Positions 12,421 through 23,120 of a stretch of 64,000 nucleotides of DNA are shown here, piece by piece. The notes under the pieces are model-generated. The model did no database searches, was not told the DNA's origin, and was given only the letters and a program-made list of their open reading frames with translations. The DNA comes from Cycas panzhihuaensis. Lineage: Eukaryota > Cycadophyta. The stretch is from contig CM041465.1 of the NCBI GenBank assembly GCA_023213395.1, positions 203,243,741 to 203,307,740 on the forward strand. The letters run 5' to 3'. Every line of letters starts with the position of its first letter. Within the stretch, counting starts at the first letter, position 1. A program made the position numbers and the translations under genes.

Positions 12421-12479
12421 GTCTTCAATGGTTCTTTTCGTCCATAATGGAACATAAAGTGTAGATCGCGTTTCAACCT

Positions 12480-13610
12480 ATGAAAGATTCTTAATATAAC
12501 TTCCACATGGTCCTCCTTCAGAAACATTCTACGGAACAGACTCATGTACATGTAAATCTGTAGAATCACGACTCAGAAAAGGTAGAAGTGGAGGGTAAAA
12601 TATATCTTTACAAGATCTATCAATATGATACGTCATTGACTCGTTAAACTTAACATCCTGATTAATCAATATTTTCTCCCCTTGTGGATCCCAAAGTCTA
12701 TAAGCCTTACTCTCAGGAGAGTACCCCATAAAAATACACTTTAAACTCTTGCTATCTAATTTCTTTCAATTTTTGTTTAGGATGTGTGCATAGGCAATGC
12801 ACCCAAATACCTTAAAATAATTAATAGAAGGTTTTTAATCGGTCAAACATTCTTCAGGGGTAATACCATGAACAACAGAAGTAGGTACCCTATTTAAAAT
12901 ATGAACTGTTGTCGCCACAGCTTCTACCCAAAACTTGGGAGGCAAACTCTTACCATGCACTATGCACCTCACCATTTCCATTATGGTATGATTTTTTCTT
13001 TCTGATATACCATTTTACTATGGGGTATATGGAACAGTAAATTCTTACTTAATACTATTGGCAAGACAGAGCTGATGAAAGGCATTGTTATCATACTCCT
13101 TTCCATTATCACTTCTTAATTTCCTAATCTTCATACCACATTCATTTTCAATATAAGTTTTCCATTCACAAAATCTATCAAATACATTAGACTTATTCTT
13201 TAAAAAGAAAAACCAGGTTTTTCTACTAAAATCATCTACAAACATAAGTACATAGCAAGCTCCAGAAATAGAAGGATTTAACAATGGACCCATCAAATCA
13301 GTATGGGTAGGTCCTAGTTTCTCTTTTTCCCTCCAAGCATTGTCTCTAGTAAAAGGATAATGATGATGTTTTCCATACATACATCCTTCACAAGCACCCT
13401 TTGAACATTGAATATGAGGCAAACCAATTACCATCTTCAAATGATTCATTAAATTGATGCTACAATAATTAAGATGACCCAATCTTTCATGCCATAACTT
13501 ACTCATATCATCAACACTGGCAATGAAAATATAAGAATCCTGATAGGTTTTAAAAGACTCAAACACCTAAAAGTTATCCTGTACTTTCCTAGTAGCAGCA
13601 ATAGAGAAGT
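12480..13610 (-). pseudogene. E2 integrase with pre-integrase zinc region
   Basis: An open stretch of 173 codons (13045-13566) holds W-H-E-R-L-G-H-L, then C-E-G-C, completing an HHCC zinc site. After it come H-T-D-L-M-G-P with the first catalytic Asp, F-V-D-D-F-S-R-K-T-W, and R-S-D-N-G-K-E-Y with the second. The third catalytic region (about 12990-13040) reads P-Y-T-P, two stops, N-G, then S-E-R-K-N: both Gln codons of P-Q-Q-N-G have become stops through C-to-T changes, but the Glu remains. The C-terminal part, with G-Y-S-P-E-S-K-A-Y-R-L-W-D-P, is open again at 12529-12729. Confidence 0.9.
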
Positions 13611-13649
13611 ATTTCTTTGGATCTCTAACTAAACGTAGAGCTCTATTTT

Positions 13650-13899
13650 CATATCTTGCTTGCAGATTTCCCAGGCTGATAGAAGATTTAGCTTCATTTG
13701 AGGCACGTAATAAACACCATAAAAATTTCCACTTGTAAGTGAAATGGTTCTAATACCTTCTACAGGCAAAAGACTGGCATCTCCGAGAATCTCATTAGCA
13801 TCAATTGAACATGTATCTAAGGCATAAAAAATATGCTTCTGATAGGTGATATGTTTTTTAGTACCTGAGTCTAAGATCTAATAATCTTTCTTTTCATAT
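13650..13899 (-). pseudogene. E2 protease relic
   Basis: The aspartic protease motif is visible as I-L-D-S-G-T; the D-S-G codons are the complement of 13863-13871. The Trp normally two residues before the Leu has become TAG (one G-to-A change). Downstream residues resemble the flap and the V-Y-Y-V-P-x-M-K-L-N-L segment that leads into the pre-integrase region. The catalytic Asp is kept, so the damage here is the stop and the flanking frame breaks. Confidence 0.75.
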
Positions 13900-14744
13900 G
13901 ACATTGTTGAAGCCTAAATATAATGTGCTGTAACACTTTTCCCCTTGTCATCTCGTCTTGCCTTGCACTTGTCCTATTTCTTGATCTAACAGTTTCTTTC
14001 CCTGTGACCATCTTTCTTATAATAATTTCACCTTCCCACTAACTTCTTCTTTTTATGGGAGGTCTCACCAATCTTCTATGTATACTTATTTTCATGAAAT
14101 ATATCCTTCTTCTATGTCTTCATTATCAAGGCCTAATTTAAACTAGATCCACTAAGTATCCCATGATGCTTCAATTTGGCATCTTCAGCTAAGATCAGAT
14201 TTTTCAACGACTTAAAAGACTAAACTTCCATGGCTTCATCACTCCCATAAACTATTTGAAAGGTGGCAAAAGCAGCTAGTAATTTTGACATAATAATAGC
14301 AAACAATAAGGCATCATCTATGGAGTTTGTTTTCAATTCATCCAACTTATTTCTCAAATCAGTAATCTTGTTTAAGAAGGCACTAATGTTATTTTCGTCT
14401 TCTACCTTTGCACTCAATAATTCCATCATAAGGGCAACTTGACAATTTGTCTTCTTTTTCTCAAAAGTCTCACACAGCTTGGTCCATATTTCATATGGGG
14501 TTTCAAGATTATGCACTAAAGCTCGTTGATCGAGAGCCAAAGATAGCTTCATTAACCCAATAGCCATAAACTGTCTCTCTTCAACACGCACATGATCTTT
14601 TTCATTCAAAGGGAGGCTTAACAAAGGTGACTTAGTGATTCCCCAAAGCTGATTTACCATTAAAACAAGCTCCATATGTGCTTTCCACTCATTAAAATTA
14701 TTTCCATTGAACATAACTAATGGTGCAAGCTTCTCCATGATCAA
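13900..14744 (-). pseudogene. E2 Gag (Ty1/copia), mostly open
   Basis: The ATG at 14742-14744 opens a 174-residue run that begins with the usual copia Gag layout: an L-V-M-F-N-G-N-N-F segment, W-K-A-H-M-E-L, then W-G-I. The helical core has W-T-K-L-C-E-T-F at about residues 86-93 and a Leu-rich S-x-F-L-N-K-I segment. The first stop comes at 14220. Downstream in another frame is a zinc-knuckle remnant (13989-14027) with G-H-R-E-R-N-C kept; the first two Cys are lost and a TAG follows it. Gag would form the particle and bind RNA. Confidence 0.85.
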
Positions 14745-16470
14745 ATTAAATAGGAAAATATCTCAAAAATCCAACTTAAAATCACAACTCAAGATCGACT
14801 TAAGCTAGGCATTTTAGAATTTGAAACACATAAACTAAAACTCCCAAGTTTGATTATAAAATACTCTTAAATCAATGCAATCTTGTCACCCAAATATCAA
14901 ACAATTTATGCCAAAATACTCTACTCCAGCTCAAATCCACAAATACTTCTCAATATAAATAACCCTTAAGGCAAACATTAATTAAAATCACCATTGATTT
15001 TTGAAACCCTCATTAAAAATCAATAAAGGGCAATGTTACACTATTGTATAAGGTTACAATCTATGTCGTATCTCAACAAGGCAACCATAATATACAACAT
15101 TAAATCTAGACCATTTGTTTAATTTGTAGTGTCCCATACAAACCCTAACTATGCCAAGAATACCAAATAACTTCTGTGTATAGTTATACGGATGTTAGCG
15201 TCCAACACAAACTAATACAGAACACCCTCAGTCATCATACGAATAGGTACTGACAAACCCAGGCAGCAAACAGTGTTCATAAAAGGCGATAAACACGTTA
15301 TATATGCATGGCGAAAAATGCAGCACTACATATACCTAGACACGAAGACAAAAACATGCAATATATACACAAAGGCAATGTGTTGAGTTGAAAGCAAGAT
15401 GTACTGGAGTATATGCATTGAATGCATGATGCTATTAGATACGTTAAGAAGCAGTTAATACACTCGAGACAGTAGAAACTCGTTGTAAATAGATGGAAGG
15501 AATAAAGGAAGGTGCAAAACACAGATAAAGTGTAGTCAATGTACACTGTGTATACATAATGTAGATGCCAAAATGCAGGTGAAAATACATATGGTAGATG
15601 CAAAAGTGTATACAGCAATCACGTAGGTGCATATGCAGTCAACAGGCGTGAAGAGGAACCACGTCAAATGTATACGTAGATAGAAACCACGCAGCGTATA
15701 TGCAATCAACAGATCTAAAGAGTAATCATGTCAAATGTATACGCAGAGAGTAAACATGCAACTATATGCAGATAGCAAACATGCAGTGTATATGCAGTCA
15801 ATAGACGTGAAGAATAATCATGCCAAAATATATACACAGAGAGTAAACACACAGTTATATGTAGAACGACGTACAGGTATATACATAATCAATGAGGGTG
15901 CCAACCAGTGTGAAACCCATGAGGATAAACACAATGATGATGTCAAGATGGTGTAGATAAACTTTGAATAGTTATACTCAACATAAAACAGATGACTATA
16001 TACACACAACCATAGAGGAGAAGAATAATGGATTTCTTAAACACATAGAGGAGAAGGGCAATGAAAGGTAACAGAGTGTTATGCTTACAGTCAAAATACC
16101 CAAGATTTATTTGGCCAGATACAAAGATTGAAGATAAATGACTATGAACACAATATATCTATAATAGTTTTAGGTTTTATAAGTTTTACAAAGTTATATG
16201 AATAAGAACATAGACATAAGCATGCAGAGGAGTAAACATATAACACCACAAGGATAATTAAGTAAGAGAAAGAGAAGAAAAGACCATAAAGTACCTTTAG
16301 ATGAGACCACAAAGGGCGTCTGAAGCATCTTCAAGGGTAAATCATCTTAAAACTCTTCTCAAATGTCAAACGGGCTACACCAACTCTGCACAACACCAAA
16401 CTTCTTCTAAACGTCCAACAATCAGATCAGGACACCATGCGACTCACCTAGCGATAGTGTACAACCATCC
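14745..16470 (-). other. E2 untranslated leader with internal repeats
   Basis: About 1.7 kb between the primer binding site and the Gag start, with no credible protein. From about 15630 to 15875 it carries three imperfect tandem units of roughly 70-95 bp. Each has ATATGCAGTCAA, then TCATGTCAAATGTATAC, then AGAGAGTAAACA, with base changes between units. Such repeats in a leader or promoter-proximal region often act as enhancer or packaging elements, but no function is shown here. Confidence 0.6.
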
Positions 16471-16482
16471 GCTCTGATACGA
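16471..16482 (-). promoter_or_regulatory. E2 primer binding site, initiator-Met tRNA type
   Basis: On the minus strand it reads TCGTATCAGAGC, 11 of 12 matching the common plant site TGGTATCAGAGC. It directly adjoins the 5' LTR, where minus-strand DNA synthesis is primed. Confidence 0.85.
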
Positions 16483-16734
16483 TGTTAAAAATGGGAGCAA
16501 AGCCAAATCGAATGCATATGCCAATCACAGAAACAAATACGCACAGATATCTAGTGGGAAAACCCACCTTAGAACTTTGATTACATTTGATCCAAAAGCA
16601 TAAAGAATACAAGGTGATCTTCAGATATATATATAGAGAGATCCGAAAAGACCTAAAAATAAACATATGTTGGCCCAAAATAATAATAAAGATTTGTGTA
16701 TAGCATTTACATTAGTTGGGCAGTATTTTTAAGA
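16483..16734 (-). repeat. E2 5' LTR
   Basis: 252 bp. It starts TG; its last bases are AAGA, where the other LTR has AACA. On the minus strand this is the upstream LTR, expected to hold the promoter; a TATATATATA stretch lies near 16625-16635. Confidence 0.95.
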
Positions 16735-16739
16735 CCTTA

Positions 16740-17345
16740 TAGGCTTTTTAAGGCTACTAAAAAAACTATTAAAATATCATAAATAACTTAAGTAACTTAC
16801 GTGATAATGAGAAAATGCAACAACGAACATAATTATATGCTTAAATAAGGCTTTCAACATTGCAAACCATAAAATTTTAATTGTTAAAAGAAGCATTTCA
16901 TGAAGCTAATACAAATAGAAAAAGACACTTAGGATTGAAAATTTATTCCACCACATTAAAAAATTAATTATTTATTAATTTTGTAGCATGCTTGAGTCAT
17001 AGGAGCATCATCAGACTTATTTTGGGCCACCATCCAAGGAGCCCAACAAGTAAGCATAATAAAAAATTATGATTGAGGACTTAAAATACATTATTGCTTG
17101 CAAAATGTTTTTACACATATTAATCTAATTAACACACTAAAAATGAAGAAAAAGACTGATTTTATACACTTTTAGGCTCAATTTAATGAATCAGGACACC
17201 TTACAAGGAGCTTAGAATTACTTATCAAAATGATTTTTTCACTTGAAGTGATAACAAATGCTTACAAATAGTATTTTTTTATTAATAACTCAAAAAAAAA
17301 AAAGTATAGTGTTAAAATGATTAAAAATTAATAAAAATGTGGTTT
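16740..17345. other. AT-rich spacer between E2 and E3
   Basis: No gene. Before E2 inserted, this sequence was continuous with 10493-10498, so it may be E1 leader. It ends with GGTTT, one base different from the AGTTT beyond E3. Confidence 0.5.
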
Positions 17346-17588
17346 TGTTACGGACCTACTATGTAACTTGAGGAGGAAGCCAAAAGATTTCAAATACACA
17401 AGAGCACTTGAAAGATTGAATAGTCACAAGACCAATAAATTGATAAAAATATATAAGTGATATCCATATTACATTTGGGGCCATATTTATATGCATAGTA
17501 GGCCCTTTTACTAAAGGATATGTCTCTTCAATAACATCCATTCACTAACAAAATGATTAATTAACCTATTTTAAGGAGGTTCATAACA
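17346..17588 (-). repeat. E3 3' LTR
   Basis: 243 bp, TG to CA, same length as the partner LTR and about 95% identical by eye. Its inner edge abuts the polypurine tract. Confidence 0.95.
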
Positions 17589-17601
17589 ATTCCTCCCTCT
17601 T
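17589..17601 (-). other. E3 polypurine tract
   Basis: On the minus strand it reads AAGAGGGAGGAAT and directly precedes the LTR start TGTTATGAACC. This is the classic position and composition of the plus-strand primer. Confidence 0.85.
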
Positions 17602-17873
17602 AAGATGTTTCACCCATGAAACATAGTCGAACGAACGTAATCCCTTAAATGTATGTTGTCCTTCATTGTAGCAGAGTCCATTAGGCAATTAGACGAATAT
17701 TGCAGGTATTTATTGGAAAATTCTTTTAGTTGAAAACCTCGGCTATGTTTCTAAAATGCTTGTGGCTGTTTCTTGACTTCTTCACTTTGATCCTTGTGTG
17801 GTATAACTTTAGTTTTATTCAATCTTTTTCCTGATAATATGATGATTCTTCCTTCTTTTTTAAATTGTATAAA

Positions 17874-18230
17874 TTATTCATCAATATTTATTTCAAAGGT
17901 TCTGAGTGTACTGAGCCATTGATTGCCCAATACAATATGTACACCTCCAACATTGACGACGTAGAAATCTTCTATAATGCTGACATCATTTAGAGTGATG
18001 TTAAGGTTCTTCATTATACCTTGACCAGAGATTACCCGTCTTCCTCCAACAGTGACTTGGAAATGAGAGGTCCTTAATGGGAATAACCTTAGTTGTTGTC
18101 CACAGTTTTGATTAATAAAGTTACGTGTGCTACCTAAATTGATCAAAATTGTTACAACTTGATTTTTGATAGATCCCTGTAATTTTAAGGTATTGAATTG
18201 ATTAAAACTGCTCATAAATAATAATGACAT
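17874..18230 (-). pseudogene. E3 aspartic protease (gypsy type), catalytic Asp lost
   Basis: An open run of 118 codons with the fold markers of a gypsy retropepsin. The active-site strand reads I-L-I-N-L-G-S-T-R-N-F-I, where D-S-G-S-T is usual: Asp is Asn and Ser is Leu. A V-x-V-G-G-R-R-V-I-S-G flap-like strand follows, then the C-terminal hydrophobic strand I-V-L-G-N-Q-W-L. The Asp-to-Asn change abolishes catalysis. It follows Gag in the same polyprotein order, about 50 codons after the zinc knuckle. About 90 further codons run towards the polypurine tract without any pol motif. Confidence 0.85.
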
Positions 18231-19454
18231 TTGTAGATGGTCATCCTAGTGATTATTGTGGCTTTCTTGATGTTCTGTATGATAACAATTTCCTTGATTA
18301 TTTTCTGAGCCTTGTTCCTCTTCATCAATATTATCATCTGGCAGTAGTCTGATTGTATATAACTGGTTCTTTTGACATTTATACCCAAGTTCCTACTTCT
18401 CCTCACATTTGAAGCATAGGTTTCTTCTTCTTAACTCTTCTTACTCTTTTTTTTTTTTCTAAATGATTGGTTTAGTAGGTCGATTCAAGTTGATCGATAC
18501 GTGTCTGTGTTGGGCACTTGGTAAAAGATTATGTCAACTAGGTAGAGGAATATAAGGATCTGTGCCTGTTTTACGTAAGGCATTGTGTTTATCTTCATGT
18601 ATTTTGGCTAACTGTATTGCCTTGTTAAGGTCTTTTGCTTCTTAAATTTTAACATCAGTTTGGATCTCTATTATCAAACCATCTATATATAACTGGATAA
18701 GATGATTAGCTAGAATATCTTCTAACACATAGCTTAGCCTCGTGAATGCTACACTGTATTCTTCCATAGAACCAGCTTGCTTTAAATTTTGTAACTCACA
18801 ATAATAATCATGATTAGATATAGTTTCAAATCACTTAATGAATAAACGCATGAATTCTTTCCAAGTTAGTAGTTGATCTCAAAAAGAGGTTTATTTAAGA
18901 CACTACCACCATTCACACGCTATCCCATCCATGTGTAGGGTGGCTCATGGAACTTGCTCTGTCGACTCAATCTCCATAAAGCAGAAATAGTTTTCCATTT
19001 GTTGTATCCACACTCTCAGCTCATGTGATTTTTGCTCCATACTGAAACATTGTATAGTAATCTTTTCTAATTTTTTCTTTTTCTATGTTTGAATACTTTG
19101 TAAGCAATTGAAGTATGCTTGAAAACCCACTATCTTCTGTTCTTTAGGGGTTAAATTGCGATACTCATTAAGGTATTTCTTGATAGCTTTATTCTCAATA
19201 TTAATGGGAGTTATCTAAGGACTAGAATATTTTTTAACGGTCTAATTTCTAATATGAGACTACTGACTCATTACCTCATCCTCTGAATCTAGAACAATCA
19301 TGTCTTCTTTTCTATTTGTTGCTATGATTGTCAATTTATCTAATATCTGATATAATGTATGATTTAAGAGCGCATTTGATGTCTGGACTGCTTAAGTGAT
19401 TAGTTCGATGATATCCTTTTGGATGGTATTGTCTATCATCTCTTTAGTGTTCAT
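18231..19454 (-). pseudogene. E3 Gag (gypsy type)
   Basis: The likely start is the ATG complementary to 19452-19454, giving an N-terminus of M-N-T-K-E-M-I. The capsid core is visible at about 18640-18830: L-K-Q-A-G-S-M-E-E-Y-S-V-A-F-T-R-L, then L-I-Q-L-Y-I-D-G-L, the normal retrotransposon Gag pattern. The zinc knuckle (18375-18416) reads C-F-K-C-E-E-K, stop, E-L-G-Y-K-C: a Trp or similar codon is TAG and the His has become Tyr. Gag would build the particle and package RNA. Stops show that this copy no longer does. Confidence 0.8.
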
Positions 19455-19776
19455 TATTTTAATGATTGTGTAAGTGCGGTTCCACTGCCTTTATTTCATG
19501 TTGGATAGCCCCAAAATAATATTCTGATCTTGCTTGATACTACTGAATGTATTTCAAGTAAGTCACCCTTGTATATAAATGACAAGATCAGACAACTTAT
19601 TCAATATCCAAGGGATATTAAATTGATTGAATAGGTGGTAATTTAGAAGAGAATTAGACTTAAACGTTTAACATAAGATTAAAGTATTACCTAAAAAAAT
19701 TATGACAACTTGAGATTACAGATATGACTAAAACCTTGAGACTAATCAAGTGTCTTATCTATGTGATCAATAGACT

Positions 19777-19778
<2 letters not shown>

Positions 19779-19853
<75 letters not shown>
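19779..19853. repeat. (TA)n microsatellite, about 37 units
   Basis: Uninterrupted TA dinucleotides within the E3 leader. Confidence 0.98.
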
Positions 19854-19855
<2 letters not shown>

Positions 19856-20167
19856 CTTGGACAGATGGTATGCCAACTTTAGGATTGTATAAGAATACTT
19901 ATAAGCTAATCGTCAAGATATCAATTTGATTATTATAGAATATGGGTAATAACTATCATTAATAACTTATGAGATATTGATAAATAATAATAATTAATTA
20001 TAGCGGTTAACCTTGTTAAAGGAGTAGCAATAAATAGATTAAAATTTTAACTATGTAAACAAATATTTAAATGACTTAGTAGTATATATAATGATATAAA
20101 TAAAATATGTTATATGTAATAAGAGTATTTGTAATAAGTTAAAAGGTTTTTATATACTTATTATAAT

Positions 20168-20216
20168 ATATATATGATATTACTATATATATATCTATAT
20201 ATATATATATATATAT
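20168..20216. repeat. Interrupted (TA)n microsatellite
   Basis: TA runs broken by GATATTAC and a single C. Confidence 0.9.
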
Positions 20217-21124
20217 GATGAAAAGGCAATTAATTTTTTTTAAAACATTATTACGTTTGTGTAGTAGTATTTACGTTAGTCATTTTTATTTACTTCGTAT
20301 TTGTAAATTGGTTGCGTATTAATTGTATGGCTGCAAAACAGAAAAAGAAGGGAATATGTAGGCAAAATGCATATAATTGAAAAAAAAAAATATATTGAAA
20401 CTATAATTGAATCAAATGCAATATATGATATTATGATGGTAGTGAATGAACATGGGAGTGAAGATGCAAACTTGGCAAATGAATGATTATAGTGGTGATG
20501 GTGCAGAAGTCCAGGGTAGGGCAGTAGATGACAGAATGGAAGGAGTGAATGACGAAGCAAATAAGATGTCGAGAAAATAGAAGACTCGAGGAATGCAAGG
20601 TTGATATGAAAGGACAGAATTAGACCAGAGGGCAAATAAATAAGGCATGATGCAGAAATACTGGAGTGGCGATGAACTTGATCTCAAAATGAAAAAAATG
20701 GGAACGCAGGTAAGATGTAGGGATGTAGGGGAAAAACATAAAATATAAGGACACAGGGATAGAACAACTATGCCCTGCACATAAATATGTCAGAAATAAT
20801 GATTTTGGAATTAATTCTCGTGAGATGGTGGATTCAAATTTTTAGAGATTTGAGTGCAGAGATTTATATTATCAAGGTGAAGAGGATTGGACAAGTGCTT
20901 ACTAATCTTGGCTCTACTACCTCTTTCAATAATGGATAGGCCAACAGTAACAGGTAGACTGAGGTAATTAATTTTAATCATAAATGATTTCTCACTATCT
21001 TGTTTATGCCTTGAACAATTCTGCCTCTTTTATTGAGTAGGTAATGAAAATTATAGTGAAAAATAGTGGTTGGAGCAGCCTCTAGATTCTTAACATTATT
21101 CACACTTAGGTGCCAGGCAAAATT

Positions 21125-21136
21125 GCTCCGATACCA
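21125..21136 (-). promoter_or_regulatory. E3 primer binding site, initiator-Met tRNA type
   Basis: On the minus strand it reads TGGTATCGGAGC, 11 of 12 bases of the usual plant site TGGTATCAGAGC, two bases from the LTR end. Confidence 0.9.
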
Positions 21137-21138
21137 CT

Positions 21139-21381
21139 TGTTATAGACCTACTCTGTAACTTGAGGAGGAAGCCAAAAGATTTCAAATACACAAGAGCAC
21201 TTAAAAGATTGAATAGTGACAAGACCAATAAATTGATAAAAATATATAAGTGATGTCCATATTACATTTAGGGCCGTATTTATATGCATAGTGGGCCCTT
21301 TTGCTAAAGGATATGTCTCTTCGATAACACCCATTCACTAACAAAATGATTAATTAACCTATTTTAAGGAGGTTCATAACA
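21139..21381 (-). repeat. E3 5' LTR
   Basis: 243 bp, TG to CA, partner of 17346-17588. AGTTT follows at 21382-21386. Confidence 0.95.
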
Positions 21382-21386
21382 AGTTT

Positions 21387-22644
21387 CTTTTTACTTTATA
21401 AATGATAAAACCTGGAATAAAATAATATAGAAAGATAAACTTTAAAAAAAGTGAACTTATATAACTTAGAATATTCTAGGGAATACTCTAAATTATATAC
21501 CCTAAAGTTACATGTATGATGTTGAAACAAAAAAAATATTTCATTCACCTATATGTTCACGGTACCACATGCCCTGTGGAAGAGAAAATTTATTAAATCA
21601 ATCGATTGAAGTATAGATCTCTTCTACATATAATTCAGACATCATCATATGATCAAAATAATGAGGAATTGAATCTAGTTTGAGGAAATTTGATGGAGGA
21701 TTTAGATTTTATAAGCCATATGATAATTGGAAGGGCAAACGGCCTATTTGTATAAAATGGGCAGTTGCCACTTACTTGGATCAAATTTGAAGCCATTGAA
21801 TATCAATAAATTGATGTTAGAATATGCATGATGACTTTGATATGGATTTTCAAGCTTGTAATGCTCCCAACTAAAAAAATGGGTGTAAAAACAATGGTTT
21901 TCATTAAAAAAATGTATCCAACAATGGAAATAAGAGCCCAACAGTTTAACTAGGTACCCAACTGACTTCAATCAGTGCCCAATAGCAGTTAGAGGTGTAG
22001 ATCAGGTTCCCAATTAAGTGCAAATAGGACGTAGATCTATTTTCTCTGAAAATGAGAGAAAACAAACAACTTTTTCCTACAAATTAGTAATATAAAAGCA
22101 AAATAAGTAGTACTCTATGTAATCTCTTTCAAATCATTGAAAATAGAGGAAGTAAGGTAATTTTTACATATAAATGTTCTCTATCTTTTTATCTTAAAAA
22201 ATTTACAAATAAGTGTAAAAATCTATTTGTTATTATATATAAATTACAAAAAAATATAATCTTTTTAATATATAACCTCTTAAGAAAAAATAACAGAATG
22301 AGTTACAACTAGGTCATAATTAAACCAACTCAAAATTTTTAAACAAAATTCTTTAAAACTAATATAAATGGGTTAGTATAACTCTCTCAATGTTTGTTAG
22401 AAAACTTGGTAATAAAGCTCTCAAAATTTGTTAGAAAAATATGAGAACATAGCATTTTAATGTTAAAAAAATTTAAAATTTACTTTTAAAATTAGAACTC
22501 TGAACAAACTAAAAAATATCTCTCTTTGGATCATTTTTATAGAGCAAAGGTCATCACTAAAGCAAGAGATCTAATGCCTTCTTCACCTCCTCAAAATTAC
22601 TTTAATACTAAAATGAGAAAGTTAATATAGTAGGATCTACTAAG
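21387..22644. other. AT-rich spacer, possible E1 leader
   Basis: No gene or RNA recognised. A primer binding site was looked for just left of the E1-family LTR and not found. Confidence 0.5.
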
Positions 22645-23120
22645 AAGAATGAATGGACAAAGTATAAACATGAAATGATTCAACTTATATTATAAAGCTT
22701 GAGAAAAGGCTTATGTAAAATACATAATACACTATGCAAAGGGAGGAGAATTTCTCTACACGCAACCTATTTGTAATGCTTTCAATAGCATAATACTAAA
22801 CTTCAAAACTATGATGAAATACAAGGAAGGAAACTCTCCTTATATAGGAGTTCCTAACTACATGATCATGTCATATGTCATAGATCAAAATAATTTAAAA
22901 AAATTGTGTAAAACTCTACTTCTTAAGTGTAAAGGATGATGACAAGTATCATATATAAAATATTGACTTATTTATATAAGATATGTGAATAAGTCACTAA
23001 GGACAAAATAGATAAAGTGACAATTTAAAATCATACAAACTAAAGCTTTAGCATAAAACATAAAGTGCTAAAATAAAACTATACATTGTTAAGATTCAAT
23101 GCTATAAGTTGAATATAATA
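22645..23120 (-). repeat. E1-family LTR, right copy
   Basis: Matches 4876-5368 from GATCTACTAAGAAGAAT to the terminal ATATAATA, with many substitutions and small indels. Same orientation as the left copy. It is either E1's 5' LTR or a solo LTR. Confidence 0.75.

Larger units (their letters stand above)
10499..16734 (-). mobile_element. Ty1/copia retrotransposon E2, structurally complete, coding dead
   Basis: LTRs at 10499-10744 and 16483-16734 begin TGTTAAAAATGGGAGCAAA. The left one ends AACA and the right one AAGA. The 5 bp outside both ends are CCTTA (10494-10498 and 16735-16739), a perfect target duplication. A primer binding site (16471-16482) sits directly inside the right LTR, so the element reads on the minus strand. 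Internal order is leader, Gag, protease, integrase, RT, RNase H, which defines Ty1/copia. By eye the LTRs differ at about 24 positions plus one 6-bp gap, about 20 of the 24 being transitions. All coding domains carry stops or lost catalytic residues, so it could move only with proteins supplied by another element. Confidence 0.95.
19455..21124 (-). other. E3 leader, 1.7 kb, with AT microsatellites
   Basis: Lies between the PBS and Gag. No conserved protein is seen; open frames at 20276-20780 are low-complexity and have no recognisable domain. It holds a long TA microsatellite (19779-19853) and a second one near 20168-20216. The block around 20800-21120 is less AT-rich and may be the original leader. 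Confidence 0.6.
17346..21381 (-). mobile_element. Ty3/gypsy-type element E3 with Gag and protease only
   Basis: Two 243-bp LTRs (17346-17588 and 21139-21381) begin TGTTA, end TTCATAACA and differ at about 12 positions, 10 of them transitions. Flanks are GGTTT on the left and AGTTT on the right, a target duplication with one mismatch. A strong polypurine tract (17589-17601) and a PBS (21125-21136) fix minus-strand orientation. The interior is 3.55 kb: about 1.7 kb of leader, then Gag, then protease. The reading after the protease passes almost at once into the polypurine tract. No RT, RNase H or integrase motif is present, so the element is non-autonomous and must have relied on another element's enzymes. 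This resembles described terminal-repeat elements that keep a Gag domain. Confidence 0.9.
4876..23120 (-). mobile_element. Proposed old Ty1/copia element E1, carrying nested E2 and E3
   Basis: Two copies of one LTR lie in the same orientation at about 4876-5368 and 22645-23120. Between them, in the order expected for a minus-strand copia element, are a polypurine tract, RNase H, RT, integrase, protease and Gag, ending at 10092. The remaining distance is largely filled by two complete later insertions, E2 (10499-16734, duplication CCTTA) and E3 (17346-21381). Removing them leaves about 2.3 kb of leader (10093-10498, 16740-17345, 21387-22640), which is long for copia. I found no primer binding site next to the right LTR and no clear target duplication. 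The alternative is that the right LTR is a solo copy of the same family. Confidence 0.5.

Noticed and set aside
15630-15875. CRISPR-like array
   Set aside because: Units are imperfect, have no constant repeat and unique spacers, and sit in a plant retrotransposon leader.
15298-15956. Short open frames on both strands in the E2 leader
   Set aside because: They lie over tandem repeats and translate to Tyr/Cys-rich noise.
20276-20780. Two overlapping minus-strand open frames of 119 and 97 codons in the E3 leader
   Set aside because: Low-complexity hydrophobic translations in untranslated leader; no motif and no second line of support.
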